Under the pieces are notes generated by a model. The model was given only the letters and a program-made list of their open reading frames with translations. It was not told the origin of the DNA and made no database searches. From Bacteroides intestinalis (GTDB taxonomy: Bacteria; Bacteroidota; Bacteroidia; Bacteroidales; Bacteroidaceae), in contig NZ_QRZF01000027.1 of NCBI RefSeq assembly GCF_003464595.1, positions 4,106-68,105 of the forward strand: DNA of 64,000 nucleotides. Direction: 5' to 3'. Below, one piece after another: positions 42,904-52,074 of this stretch (positions are counted from its first letter, which is position 1; the number at the start of each line of letters is the position of its first letter). The position numbers were made by a program, and so were the translations under genes.

Positions 42904-44139
42904 ATGGTATTAAACCTGATAACATTTGCATCTTTGCTTCATAAGCAAGCATCCATTCTCGGCTCCCACGAACTTATCTTAAACGAACTGGAGAAATATT
43001 TCACTGTAAATATTGTAGAATATCAAAACATCAACAAACTCACAAAAGACGATTTCAGCCTGCTTTTCATTGCTACCGGCGGTGTAGAACGGTTGGTTAT
43101 CCAACACTTCGAGTCTCTACCCCGCCCTGCAATCTTACTGGCGGATGGTATGCAAAACTCGCTTGCCGCTGCCCTCGAAATTTCGTCCTGGTTACGTGGC
43201 CGGGGTATGAAAAGCGAAATTCTGCACGGAGAGCTACCCGAAATCATCAAGCGTATCTTTGTACTATACAGCAACTTCAAAGCTCAACGAGCACTCTCAG
43301 GATCGCGTATCGGCGTAATAGGTGCTCCTTCTTCCTGGCTTGTTGCCAGCAATGTAGATTACCTCCTCTCCAAACGACGTTGGGGAATTGAATACACTGA
43401 CATATCACTGGATCGTGTTTATAAGTACTACAATCAGATAACAGATGATGAAGTAGGCGAAGCCTGTGCAACTTTTGCAGGTAAAGCACTTGCCTGCCGA
43501 GAAGCAAGTCCGGAAGATCTGATAAAGGCAATGCGTCTGTATCGTGCCATAAAGCGGATTGTGGAGGAAGAAAAACTGAGCGCACTCACCCTAAGTTGCT
43601 TTAAGCTGATAGAACAAACCGGAACTACCGGATGCCTTGCTCTTTCCTTATTAAATGACGATGGCATTATTGCCGGATGCGAAGGTGATCTGCAATCTAT
43701 CTTCACCCAGCTTGCCGTAAAAGTGCTGACCGGCAAGGCCTCTTTCATGGCAAACCCTTCCATGATCAATGCACGCACCAACGAAATTGTACTTGCACAC
43801 TGTACCGTGGGCATTGCGCAAACAGAGCAATACATTATCCGCAGTCATTTTGAAACAGAAATGGGTATCGGCATTCAGGGAATCTTGCCCACAGGACACG
43901 TAACAATAGTGAAATGTGGTGGAGAATGTCTGGACGAGTATTATCTAAGCACGGGCACATTGACCGAAAATACCAATTATATCAACATGTGCCGTACACA
44001 AGTACGCATAAAAATGGATACACCTGCAGAATATTTCCTCAAAAATCCATTGGGAAACCACCACATATTAATACAAGGGAATTACGAAATACTATTGGAT
44101 GAATTTCTTCAAGCTAACGGATGCAAAAGAGTTGAATAA
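42904..44139 (+). CDS. L-fucose/L-arabinose isomerase-like protein
   Basis: A 411-residue cytosolic protein with the two-part layout of the FucI/AraA superfamily. An N-terminal Rossmann-like part (FIATGGVERLVI, RIGVIGAPSSWLVASNVDY) precedes a C-terminal beta domain (GILPTGHVTIVKCGGEC). SCFKLIEQTGTTGCLALSLLNDDGIIAGCEGD resembles the cofactor/substrate region where true isomerases carry Glu and Asp metal ligands. At 411 residues it is shorter than FucI (about 590) and AraA (about 500). No sugar kinase or transporter is nearby, so the substrate is open. Confidence 0.65.
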   Translation: MVLNLITFASLLHKQASILGSHELILNELEKYFTVNIVEYQNINKLTKDDFSLLFIATGGVERLVIQHFESLPRPAILLADGMQNSLAAALEISSWLRGRGMKSEILHGELPEIIKRIFVLYSNFKAQRALSGSRIGVIGAPSSWLVASNVDYLLSKRRWGIEYTDISLDRVYKYYNQITDDEVGEACATFAGKALACREASPEDLIKAMRLYRAIKRIVEEEKLSALTLSCFKLIEQTGTTGCLALSLLNDDGIIAGCEGDLQSIFTQLAVKVLTGKASFMANPSMINARTNEIVLAHCTVGIAQTEQYIIRSHFETEMGIGIQGILPTGHVTIVKCGGECLDEYYLSTGTLTENTNYINMCRTQVRIKMDTPAEYFLKNPLGNHHILIQGNYEILLDEFLQANGCKRVE

Positions 44140-44141
44140 TA

Positions 44142-46754
44142 CTATTCATTATAATCGGGTACACGTACTGTAAAGCGTGTACCTTCTCCTAATTCTGAAG
44201 ATACATTTATTTCTCCTCTGAAACGCTCTACAATAGTCTGGCAGATGCTCAATCCCAGACCGGCCCCCTGCGTAAAGCTATCTACTTTATAAAAACGTTC
44301 GAATATACGTCGCTGGTTTTCTTCCGAAATACCGCTTCCGGTATCTTCTACAAAAAAGACCGTATAACCCGGTTCTTCCGTAAGGAAACCGAAGGTTATA
44401 GAGCCCTGAGTCGTAAATTTCTTGGCATTGTTAATGAAGTTATTGATTACCTGTTTCAGGCGGACAGAATCCGTTACTATGGATTTACTTTCTTCGGGCA
44501 ATTTCATGACCAGCTCTACACCCGAAGGCATACTCAGACGCTGAGAATCATAGATCTGCTGCATTACAAACGTAAGGTTGTATCCGGCAAAACGGAAATC
44601 CATTGAACCGGATTCAATACGAGACAAATCAAGAATATCATTAATCAATGCCAGCAATAAAGTACAATTTGTATTGATTGTATCCACAAACTGCTTTACT
44701 TCTTCAGGACTAAATGCTTCAATATCCTTCAGCAAATCGGAGAAACCGACAATAGAATTCAGTGGAGTACGAATTTCATGGCTCATATTGGCAAGGAAAG
44801 CCGATTTCAGAGTATCAGCCTGCAAAGCTTTGTCACGCGCTGCTATCAACTCTTCTTCGGTAGTCTTATAGCGCTGTATACTTTGGCAAACACCCAGTAC
44901 CATATAAGGTGCCTCAGAATCCAGACCGTTGTAAGAAGCACTACGGAATTCCCACCATTCATATTTACCTTCTCCGCTACGCATACGGAAACTCATACGC
45001 GTATCCATTTCCTCACCTTTGAAAATGGCTGTGAAATGTCGGTGAGCCTCTTCCAAATCATTCGCATGGATAAAAAGCTCCAATTCTTTCCGCAAGATAG
45101 TCTGCTTACCGGGAAGACCGAAGTAATCAAGCAAAGCACCTGAAAAATGAAAACTATGCGTACGTATGTCGTATTGCCAGGGATATACGGAACTTGCATC
45201 CACAGCCAGATTGAAGAAACGCTTATGCATTTCTTCCTCCGAAATATTGCGGCAACAAATAGCCATACCCGTCATCTTATTCTTGGAATAAATAGGTACA
45301 ATCTCACCGGAAACAGGGAAATAGGTTCCTTTATGAACTTCCTGCATAAAGGTCTTCTCCGGAATAGGTATTACACGACGCTCAGCTCTCACCTGTTTCA
45401 GTAAGGACTGCAGAATATCCTCCCCATTCGAATAGATATGGAAAATGGAACCAGCCATCTGACCTTCATAATAACGTGCTGTGTGAGTATCAGGATCCAG
45501 TTCGAGCATCAACATCAGAGCACGATTAACAAAATGTATACGGAAATCCGTATCATAAGTAATCAACCCGTCGCGAATAGAACAGAAAATATTATCAAAT
45601 TCATCACGTTGCTCCACCAGACGATTCTGTATCAGTAAACGTGTTTGGGCATGCATACGACGGCGTGATTCATGACGATTCAAACGATAGAGCCAGATTA
45701 CGAGGAAAACTAATGCACCTACAACAATAGAGTAGAACAACACGAACCAGATGCGGTAACGTTCCATCAAAGGTGCATTCATGATAACACCACTATCACT
45801 CACTTTATCCGCATTTACTCTGAAGTATTCCAACTGCTTAAAGTCGTAAAGCAATTTGCCTGGAAGATCCGTAACTCCAACCACAGAAGGTGTGGCACCT
45901 TGCAAAACTTGTGCAGCACATTTACCTGCTGCACTGGCCCCTTCATAAGGCTCCATATCGTGCACACAGAATACTCCGTTTGTCAAAGCCAGACTTTGTC
46001 CGGCAAAAACCGGAGCTTTAGAGTTTTTTCCAATAAAAGAAAGAAAGGGGGTCCATTTGGGAGCAATGACAATACGGTTATATGCGTTATAATCATAGCA
46101 GATAGAAGCAATAACAGGATTGGGCGCCTGCGCCTGCACATTCATTACTTTCAACTTATATTCAGGATGAAGCTGCTGATAATCAGGCCACGCACGTTCC
46201 AATTCTGCAATACCCCTAAGCCCTAAAAGACTGCTGTCTGAAACACAAACTACTTCTGTACGATTAGGGAATACACGACGTGCATTTTCAAGCAAGTGTA
46301 TGAAATCGATCTTAGATGTATACCCACAGACATTGGATAACTTCGACATCAGTTTTTCATTGGGATATTTAATGCCCGATACTACAACCGGTAACTTATA
46401 AGGCAGAGAATCTCCACAATGCATTAATGTATAGAAAGCCTCATCACTGCTTGTTATAATAATATCCGTATTTTTCTGACGTGCCCGTTCACAAATACGC
46501 CTCATTATGACGCACTCAGATGCAAAGGTCCAGTAGTCAGCATCCAGATATTCAGTAGTGACTTTTGCTTTTATACCTCCACGTGACAGACCATCACGCA
46601 CCCCTTCAGTCAGTCGATCGTTCCAAGGAGTACGGTGATTATATGACTGGATGAAAAGCACGTTATATGTACGTTCTGCAGCATAAAGGTGTCCGGCAAA
46701 TACAATGCAAGGAAACAGGCCTATCAGCATCACGAGGAGAATGCGTCTCTTCAT
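44142..46754 (-). CDS. Sensor histidine kinase with periplasmic-binding-protein-like sensor and PAS domains
   Basis: An 870-residue kinase. After a signal peptide (1-25), residues 30-300 look like an ABC substrate-binding domain (YNVLFIQSYNHRTPWNDRLT, PVVVSGIKYPNEK). A membrane helix follows at about 342-362. Two PAS modules cover about 385-500 and 525-635. HisKA has His659 in SHEIRTPLNSIVGFSD, and the HATPase has DTGSGISEENQRRIF and GAGLGLSICQ. No receiver domain is present. It sits just past the terminator of the permease array and has its own -7 box, so a functional tie to the array is only suggested by position. Confidence 0.9.
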   Translation of the reverse strand: MKRRILLVMLIGLFPCIVFAGHLYAAERTYNVLFIQSYNHRTPWNDRLTEGVRDGLSRGGIKAKVTTEYLDADYWTFASECVIMRRICERARQKNTDIIITSSDEAFYTLMHCGDSLPYKLPVVVSGIKYPNEKLMSKLSNVCGYTSKIDFIHLLENARRVFPNRTEVVCVSDSSLLGLRGIAELERAWPDYQQLHPEYKLKVMNVQAQAPNPVIASICYDYNAYNRIVIAPKWTPFLSFIGKNSKAPVFAGQSLALTNGVFCVHDMEPYEGASAAGKCAAQVLQGATPSVVGVTDLPGKLLYDFKQLEYFRVNADKVSDSGVIMNAPLMERYRIWFVLFYSIVVGALVFLVIWLYRLNRHESRRRMHAQTRLLIQNRLVEQRDEFDNIFCSIRDGLITYDTDFRIHFVNRALMLMLELDPDTHTARYYEGQMAGSIFHIYSNGEDILQSLLKQVRAERRVIPIPEKTFMQEVHKGTYFPVSGEIVPIYSKNKMTGMAICCRNISEEEMHKRFFNLAVDASSVYPWQYDIRTHSFHFSGALLDYFGLPGKQTILRKELELFIHANDLEEAHRHFTAIFKGEEMDTRMSFRMRSGEGKYEWWEFRSASYNGLDSEAPYMVLGVCQSIQRYKTTEEELIAARDKALQADTLKSAFLANMSHEIRTPLNSIVGFSDLLKDIEAFSPEEVKQFVDTINTNCTLLLALINDILDLSRIESGSMDFRFAGYNLTFVMQQIYDSQRLSMPSGVELVMKLPEESKSIVTDSVRLKQVINNFINNAKKFTTQGSITFGFLTEEPGYTVFFVEDTGSGISEENQRRIFERFYKVDSFTQGAGLGLSICQTIVERFRGEINVSSELGEGTRFTVRVPDYNE

Positions 46755-46803
46755 ATCTCGTTTTTCTTCTGTTTTTGAATAAATGTGCTAAGAATTTTCC
46801 TCG

Positions 46804-46811
46804 CAAATATA
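46804..46811 (-). promoter_or_regulatory. -7 box for the sensor kinase gene
   Basis: TATATTTG on the minus strand, 50 nt before the start at 46754. It lies between the array terminator and the kinase, supporting separate transcription. Confidence 0.5.
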
Positions 46812-46838
46812 CGGATTATATTGAAATACAGAATAGAA

Positions 46839-46878
46839 TGCACCTTTTCTTTTGCCTGACAGGAAAAGAAAAGGTGCA
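46839..46878 (-). terminator. Terminator of the permease array
   Basis: A perfect 15-bp stem, TGCACCTTTTCTTTT (46839-46853) with its complement at 46864-46878, extends by a CCT/AGG pair near the loop. It lies 19 nt after the stop of the last permease gene. The stem itself supplies a pyrimidine-rich tract on each strand. Confidence 0.85.
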
Positions 46879-46897
46879 GATATAGAAGAAAATATGA

Positions 46898-48211
46898 CTA
46901 TTCGTCATGCAAAGCATCCGCCGGTTTCACCCGCATCGCCTGCGCAGCAGGGAACCAGATGCCTGCAACTACCATCAAACTCATAAGAAAGAAAGTGAAT
47001 AATGAGACTACAGCAAAACGTAATCCTGTAACATCAGTCTGTTCTGTCATTATAGCTTCCGCCATAACCAGATTACTACAAATAATCAAAGCCGGAATAG
47101 CTGCCACCACTAACAATAACAATCCTTCTCCCAACAATTGAGAACGTATCTGTGAACGGCTGCTTCCCATCGCCATACGCAAAGCTATTTCACTACGACG
47201 GTGGCGGGTACGGAACCAGAAAATACCCATTAACCCGATAAAAACATTGAAGCTAAAAAATACAGCGATGAGCCGTGCACTACGAATATACGGAGTAATT
47301 CCTTCTGATGCATCACGCTCTGCTTTCTGTTCATCGTAGCTACGGATTTCAAATAGATAGAACGGAGCAACCTGCAACTGAGGAGTCATATCACGAAAAA
47401 AGCGGGTAGCAAAGTCATCTGTATCAGCCTCGGGACGTACACGAATGGAAATAAAGGGAACAGCTTGCACTCTGTAAAACCAATCCGGAAGAGGGGTTAG
47501 AATGAAAGATTCATAGCGGGCATAATCATCTGTTTTCTGATGATCGCATATGGCAGTCACCCGATAACGAAGACTGCTACCTGTATAGTAGTCAAAGAAC
47601 TCCTTCCCCAATACTCCGCTATGAGTGTGGAAAAGACTGTCTGCCAGCTCTAATGTTATGACGGCAGGTAATGGAGTGACAGCAGGATTCCACTCGGCTG
47701 AAGCGAATGACAGCGAAGAGCCGGAAGTACTTTCAAAGGCATTCATATCAGCAGAAAACATTCCTGTACCTTCTTGTATTGGAATACGCATTACATCAAA
47801 ATATTCAGGAGATACATAACGAATATTAGCATCCTTCACACCTATACTGTCTATAGTGTATCCCTGAAATACAGTGTTTCGAGTATAAGCATCAGAACCA
47901 AGCCAGATACTGGCACTTTCCACATCCGGATTTTGTTTGATCCGACGGAACACTTCCTCCATAGGCTTGAACCAGAAATTTTGCAAACTATCTTCGGAAG
48001 AACAAAGCACCAACTGAGTGGGATTCGTGGAAATGCTAACCTTATATACATGCTCCAAATCATACCCTTTAGGCTGACGCTCTGCATAAGCAAAAGCATA
48101 GAGCATATCAAGACAATACCATAACAATACGAAAACGATCAAAAGTTCAGCGAAGAGCCAACCGTTCGAACGGCGCTGGTTCCAGATTTGGGTCAGGATA
48201 GACTTTATCAT
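46898..48211 (-). CDS. FtsX/MacB-type ABC permease, A-type, pair VI
   Basis: 437 residues with one N-terminal membrane helix (about 19-37, in RSNGWLFAELLIVFVLLWY), a periplasmic domain of about 250 residues, and three C-terminal helices. The FtsX motif reads RRSEIALRMAMGSSRSQ, and the chain ends PADALHDE, the A-type ending. There is no ATPase domain. It is the last gene of the array, followed by a terminator. MacB-like permeases act as mechanical transducers that move substrates from the periplasm; the substrate here is unknown. Confidence 0.88.
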   Translation of the reverse strand: MIKSILTQIWNQRRSNGWLFAELLIVFVLLWYCLDMLYAFAYAERQPKGYDLEHVYKVSISTNPTQLVLCSSEDSLQNFWFKPMEEVFRRIKQNPDVESASIWLGSDAYTRNTVFQGYTIDSIGVKDANIRYVSPEYFDVMRIPIQEGTGMFSADMNAFESTSGSSLSFASAEWNPAVTPLPAVITLELADSLFHTHSGVLGKEFFDYYTGSSLRYRVTAICDHQKTDDYARYESFILTPLPDWFYRVQAVPFISIRVRPEADTDDFATRFFRDMTPQLQVAPFYLFEIRSYDEQKAERDASEGITPYIRSARLIAVFFSFNVFIGLMGIFWFRTRHRRSEIALRMAMGSSRSQIRSQLLGEGLLLLVVAAIPALIICSNLVMAEAIMTEQTDVTGLRFAVVSLFTFFLMSLMVVAGIWFPAAQAMRVKPADALHDE

Positions 48212-48238
48212 AATGGTTTCTCTTTAGTTTTTAAACAA

Positions 48239-49477
48239 TTATTCTCCACTGATAACTTCTGCTATCGGGCGACGAGTGGCATTCCATGCTGGAATAAATA
48301 CGGACAGCAAATTAAAAAGCAGGCATACGCCCAATACCGTCAGAAATACGGTGGGTCGTAGGAAAAGCCAGATACTTACCTCGAAGTTCGCATCGGTATA
48401 TCCACCTGCGAGCATCCAATCTTTCCCTAACCATAACAGCAGGCATGAAAGCAGAAATCCCAGCAATGCACCAATAAATGCCATCAGCAAGTTCTCAATT
48501 AACAACTGTGCCATCAAGGTCAGACGACTTGCACCATAAGCTTTACGTACCGCAAGTTCCGACAGACGACGGGACATCTGAGAGGAGATAAGTCCACTAA
48601 CATTGATTGCAGGCACAATGAGTAGGATAAGCCCCAAAATGATACAGGTAGCCATAGGGTTAAGGAAATCATCACGGAAGAACTGGCGCTCAGCATAGGT
48701 GCTCAGATCGGGAAGTACCAATTCATATTCGGTAAGTGATGCATTCAGACTATCCAGCGAACTCTCTATCTGTTGTTTCATTTCATTGGGACTGACATCT
48801 GGTTTACACAACACCATCGCTTCAAAACCACCACGTAACCCTTCACTCCCCCAAGCAGGGTCTTTAGTATAGTAAGGCACCCACACTTCGCCATAAGCAA
48901 AGGTGAAAAGAGAACTTACATCTTCCGTAACCCCTACTACACGTTTGGGACGAAAATCAACAAAATAACTTTTGCCAATAGCTTCTTCAGCCGAACCGAA
49001 AGCTTCGCGTGCCAACCGCTCGGCAATGACTACAACATCTGCACAAGCATCAAACTCTTGTTGATCGAACGAACGACCAGCCACGAAACGAATATCATAA
49101 AGGCGCCAGAAGTTCAGGTCAACACGACGTTTCTGGCGGCGACTACCTTGCTCCGGTGAAACACCACAATACTCCATAGTGATATAACTGGTATAAGTAA
49201 CAAGTTCCGCACCAGGCAAATTTTCAAAAATACGGCTGGCAGCCTGATAAGACATACCCGTGTTCGCATTACTATGATCTGCCTTACGATAACTATAGCC
49301 ATAAGAAGAATAAACCATCCGATCACGATGCGATTCGGGACGAATATTGGCAGTCTGAATGTCATAGACCATATAAACCACCATGGCAAAAGCAATACTC
49401 ACCGCCGTACCGACAATGGAAACGACACTAAAGAATGGATTCTGCCGTAAAAGTGTAAATGCTTGTCTGATTATCAT
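48239..49477 (-). CDS. FtsX/MacB-type ABC permease, B-type, pair VI
   Basis: 412 residues of the B-type: start RQAFTLLRQNPFFSVVSIVGT, with the first helix at about 15-38. The periplasmic domain contains VVIAERLAREAFG. Three C-terminal helices follow, with the FtsX motif RRLSELAVRKAYGASRLTL. It ends near RRPIAEVISGE. It precedes its A-type partner by 27 nt in transcription order. At 412 residues it is among the shortest B-type members in the array. Confidence 0.88.
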   Translation of the reverse strand: MIIRQAFTLLRQNPFFSVVSIVGTAVSIAFAMVVYMVYDIQTANIRPESHRDRMVYSSYGYSYRKADHSNANTGMSYQAASRIFENLPGAELVTYTSYITMEYCGVSPEQGSRRQKRRVDLNFWRLYDIRFVAGRSFDQQEFDACADVVVIAERLAREAFGSAEEAIGKSYFVDFRPKRVVGVTEDVSSLFTFAYGEVWVPYYTKDPAWGSEGLRGGFEAMVLCKPDVSPNEMKQQIESSLDSLNASLTEYELVLPDLSTYAERQFFRDDFLNPMATCIILGLILLIVPAINVSGLISSQMSRRLSELAVRKAYGASRLTLMAQLLIENLLMAFIGALLGFLLSCLLLWLGKDWMLAGGYTDANFEVSIWLFLRPTVFLTVLGVCLLFNLLSVFIPAWNATRRPIAEVISGE

Positions 49478-49503
49478 AAGTATCTCTTTTTATAAGAACA
49501 ACA

Positions 49504-50778
49504 CTATTCATCATGAAGTGCCTCAGCGGGTTGTAACTGCATGGCTTTATAGGCCGGATACCAAATGCCGACAACAATCATCAACGCCATAAGCAACCAC
49601 GTAAGTACTGCGGCAATCAGGAACCGGTCGACCGTAAATTGCATTTTACTGATATCCACCAACTCGGCAAGCCCCACATTAAAAGCAATAATCAAAGCAG
49701 GGATGGCAGCTACCGTCAAGAGTAATATGCCTTCTCCCATCAGACGCAGAAAGATACCGCGACGACTGGATCCCATTGCCATACGCAACGCCACTTCACG
49801 GCGACGATGCTGCGTACGGAACCAGAATGTACCAATCACTCCCAAGAAAATATTCAGCATCAGGAAGAAAAGGATACAAAGCTGTGTTTTCACTTCGTTT
49901 ACATCTTCAAGTTCGCTGATGTGACGAATATCGTTGAAAGAAGATGCCTCCAGCAGAAAGACATTTCCTACCCGATATAAGCGGTCGGCATCTGCCATAA
50001 GTGCATCTACAAAATCGTTGTCTGCATCAAGAGAGACACGAAGACTCACCTGGACATAACGCACGTTTCCCAGTTCATTAATCAACTCATCTCTGTTCAG
50101 ATTATGCCCGATAAACGCCCCACCCCATTCGTGCGATGTTTCAAAATGAGAACGGCGTACAGGAACGGCTATGGCAGCAATACGACGATGATACCCACGA
50201 TCGGGATAAGTCAAAGCCACTTCACGATTCAATAGCGGACGTGCATCGGGTAAATCAAGTACCGGATAATCCTCAGTGACATTGGACGTGATAATCATGG
50301 TTTGGTCGGAAATAGCAGCAGCCAGTTGTTCGGAAGAGCCTCCATCAACTGCCTGATAACGGAAAACACGATAGAAATCCGGATCAGACCAAACCAGATA
50401 AGCACCCACATGAATACTATCCTGCAAATAAAACTGAGCGCTGTTACTTCCCTCATTATAAGGGTAGCAGTTCTGTGAAATGGAGACAGCCTCCACACCC
50501 GGACGATGCCGTAAACGTTCGGTTATCTCAAGCAAAGCATCTATATTATCCTCAACTGTGAGTTCCGGATTATAAAGCGCCGACTTGGATGTCAAGGTAC
50601 TGAAAGACAGATTATAGCAATGTTCCGTATCAAAGCCCATCGGGGCACGATAAACACGTGCAGTGACAGTAACCCAGTCTACAATGTACCAAAGTACAGC
50701 AAAAACCAGCAGTAACTCCACGAGCAGAAAGAGATTACTTCGCCATTCATTTTTAATTTGTGTAAGTAGATTCTTCAT
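49504..50778 (-). CDS. FtsX/MacB-type ABC permease, A-type, pair V
   Basis: 424 residues: IKNEWRSNLFLLVELLLVFA at the N-terminus, then a periplasmic domain with YPYNEGSNSAQF. The motif RRREVALRMAMGSSRRG precedes the last two helices, and the ending is PAEALHDE. The YPYN(E)GSNS segment is shared almost exactly with the A-type gene of pair IV, marking these two as a recent duplication. It starts 2 nt after its B-type partner. Confidence 0.88.
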   Translation of the reverse strand: MKNLLTQIKNEWRSNLFLLVELLLVFAVLWYIVDWVTVTARVYRAPMGFDTEHCYNLSFSTLTSKSALYNPELTVEDNIDALLEITERLRHRPGVEAVSISQNCYPYNEGSNSAQFYLQDSIHVGAYLVWSDPDFYRVFRYQAVDGGSSEQLAAAISDQTMIITSNVTEDYPVLDLPDARPLLNREVALTYPDRGYHRRIAAIAVPVRRSHFETSHEWGGAFIGHNLNRDELINELGNVRYVQVSLRVSLDADNDFVDALMADADRLYRVGNVFLLEASSFNDIRHISELEDVNEVKTQLCILFFLMLNIFLGVIGTFWFRTQHRRREVALRMAMGSSRRGIFLRLMGEGILLLTVAAIPALIIAFNVGLAELVDISKMQFTVDRFLIAAVLTWLLMALMIVVGIWYPAYKAMQLQPAEALHDE

Positions 50779-50780
50779 AG

Positions 50781-52061
50781 CTATCTTTGGTTTATTGCAT
50801 CAGTAATATTCATCTGTGACGCACGCCATGCAGGAATACCTGCAGAAAGTACATTCATCAGGAGGCAGAATGCGAAAGCTGCTATAAAAGCCCACGGTGA
50901 TAATAACATACCGGGAGTCAACGCTGTCTCTCCACTGAGGTAGGCATTCATCGAATTGCTAAAGAGAAAATCGTTCAATAGGAATGTAGCTGCATAACTC
51001 AATGCTAATCCGACAACACCGGCCATCAACGTCAATACAAAATTCTCAAAAAAAACTTGTCGCATCAATTCACTGCCAGTAGCACCAAACGCCTTACGCA
51101 CACCTATTTCCGCCATACGGCGACGCATACGTGAAAGGGTCATACCGGACAAATTCACCGCCGGGACCAATAATAAGATGGCGATAACGATACCGTAACG
51201 CAACATTACACCGGAAACATCAGGTTCAGCGTACCAACGGCGATAGAGATAAGCCAATTGTGTATCGGGTTGTCCGCGATAGAAAACTTCTACATCCCGT
51301 AATCCGTCATTATACTTTTGGCGTAAGAGTTCTGTTTCCTTTCGGATCGCATCAAAGTCCGCCGATGAGTGGGCAAGGATAACCGCATGCATAGGCCCCA
51401 TCGTGCCATCCCGCCAGGAAAGGACTTCCGCATCTGCAGCAGTGTAAGGTACCCATATTTGTGCATAAGCGGCCGTAGCAAGCATAGATACATCTGCTAC
51501 AACACCTGCAACAGTAAAATCCACATAGTTTAATTGTACCGTATGTCCAACAACATCGATAGTACCAAAGAGTTGGCGGGCAATACTGGCACTCAACACA
51601 GCACGCGGCAATCCGGCATCACAATCAGCACGGGTAAATCCTGCACCACTGAGAAAATGGAAACTAAAAACGGTCCAGAAAGCTTCGTCGGTTTGTACCA
51701 TATCTGCAGTAGCTTTCGGTCCGGCAGGCACAGAGGCACGCACTTTATCAGCACCGCTGACCAGAGTGACAGCTTCAGGCGTTGTTAACGCACGGAAACA
51801 CTCACGTCCAGTACGCACAGACATAGAAGAATTAGCCGATTCATTGTCCGGTTTCCCTTTCTGCTTGACGGACATATAAGGTACGTAGAGCGTACGTGAG
51901 CGATTCACTTCAGGCTCACAATCTACGAGGCGCACCTGGAAAGTGATGACAAGCACCATAATCATACAGATAGCCATTGCCGTACCTAACACAGACACCC
52001 AAGTAATAATAGGGTTCTCGCGTAAGTGGTAGAGAGCTTGAAGGAAGTAGAGTCGTATCAT
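50781..52061 (-). CDS. FtsX/MacB-type ABC permease, B-type, pair V
   Basis: 426 residues: LQALYHLRENPIITWVSVLGT start, helix one at about 16-38 and FtsX motif RRMAEIGVRKAFGATGSEL. It ends with ASQMNITDAINQR. The periplasmic part (ECFRALTTPEAVTLVSG) matches the B-type gene of pair IV (ECFQSLKTPEAVTIYT), supporting duplication of the whole pair. Thirteen nt separate it from the upstream A-type gene. Confidence 0.88.
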   Translation of the reverse strand: MIRLYFLQALYHLRENPIITWVSVLGTAMAICMIMVLVITFQVRLVDCEPEVNRSRTLYVPYMSVKQKGKPDNESANSSMSVRTGRECFRALTTPEAVTLVSGADKVRASVPAGPKATADMVQTDEAFWTVFSFHFLSGAGFTRADCDAGLPRAVLSASIARQLFGTIDVVGHTVQLNYVDFTVAGVVADVSMLATAAYAQIWVPYTAADAEVLSWRDGTMGPMHAVILAHSSADFDAIRKETELLRQKYNDGLRDVEVFYRGQPDTQLAYLYRRWYAEPDVSGVMLRYGIVIAILLLVPAVNLSGMTLSRMRRRMAEIGVRKAFGATGSELMRQVFFENFVLTLMAGVVGLALSYAATFLLNDFLFSNSMNAYLSGETALTPGMLLSPWAFIAAFAFCLLMNVLSAGIPAWRASQMNITDAINQR

Positions 52062-52074
52062 ATTTTAAAGTTGT

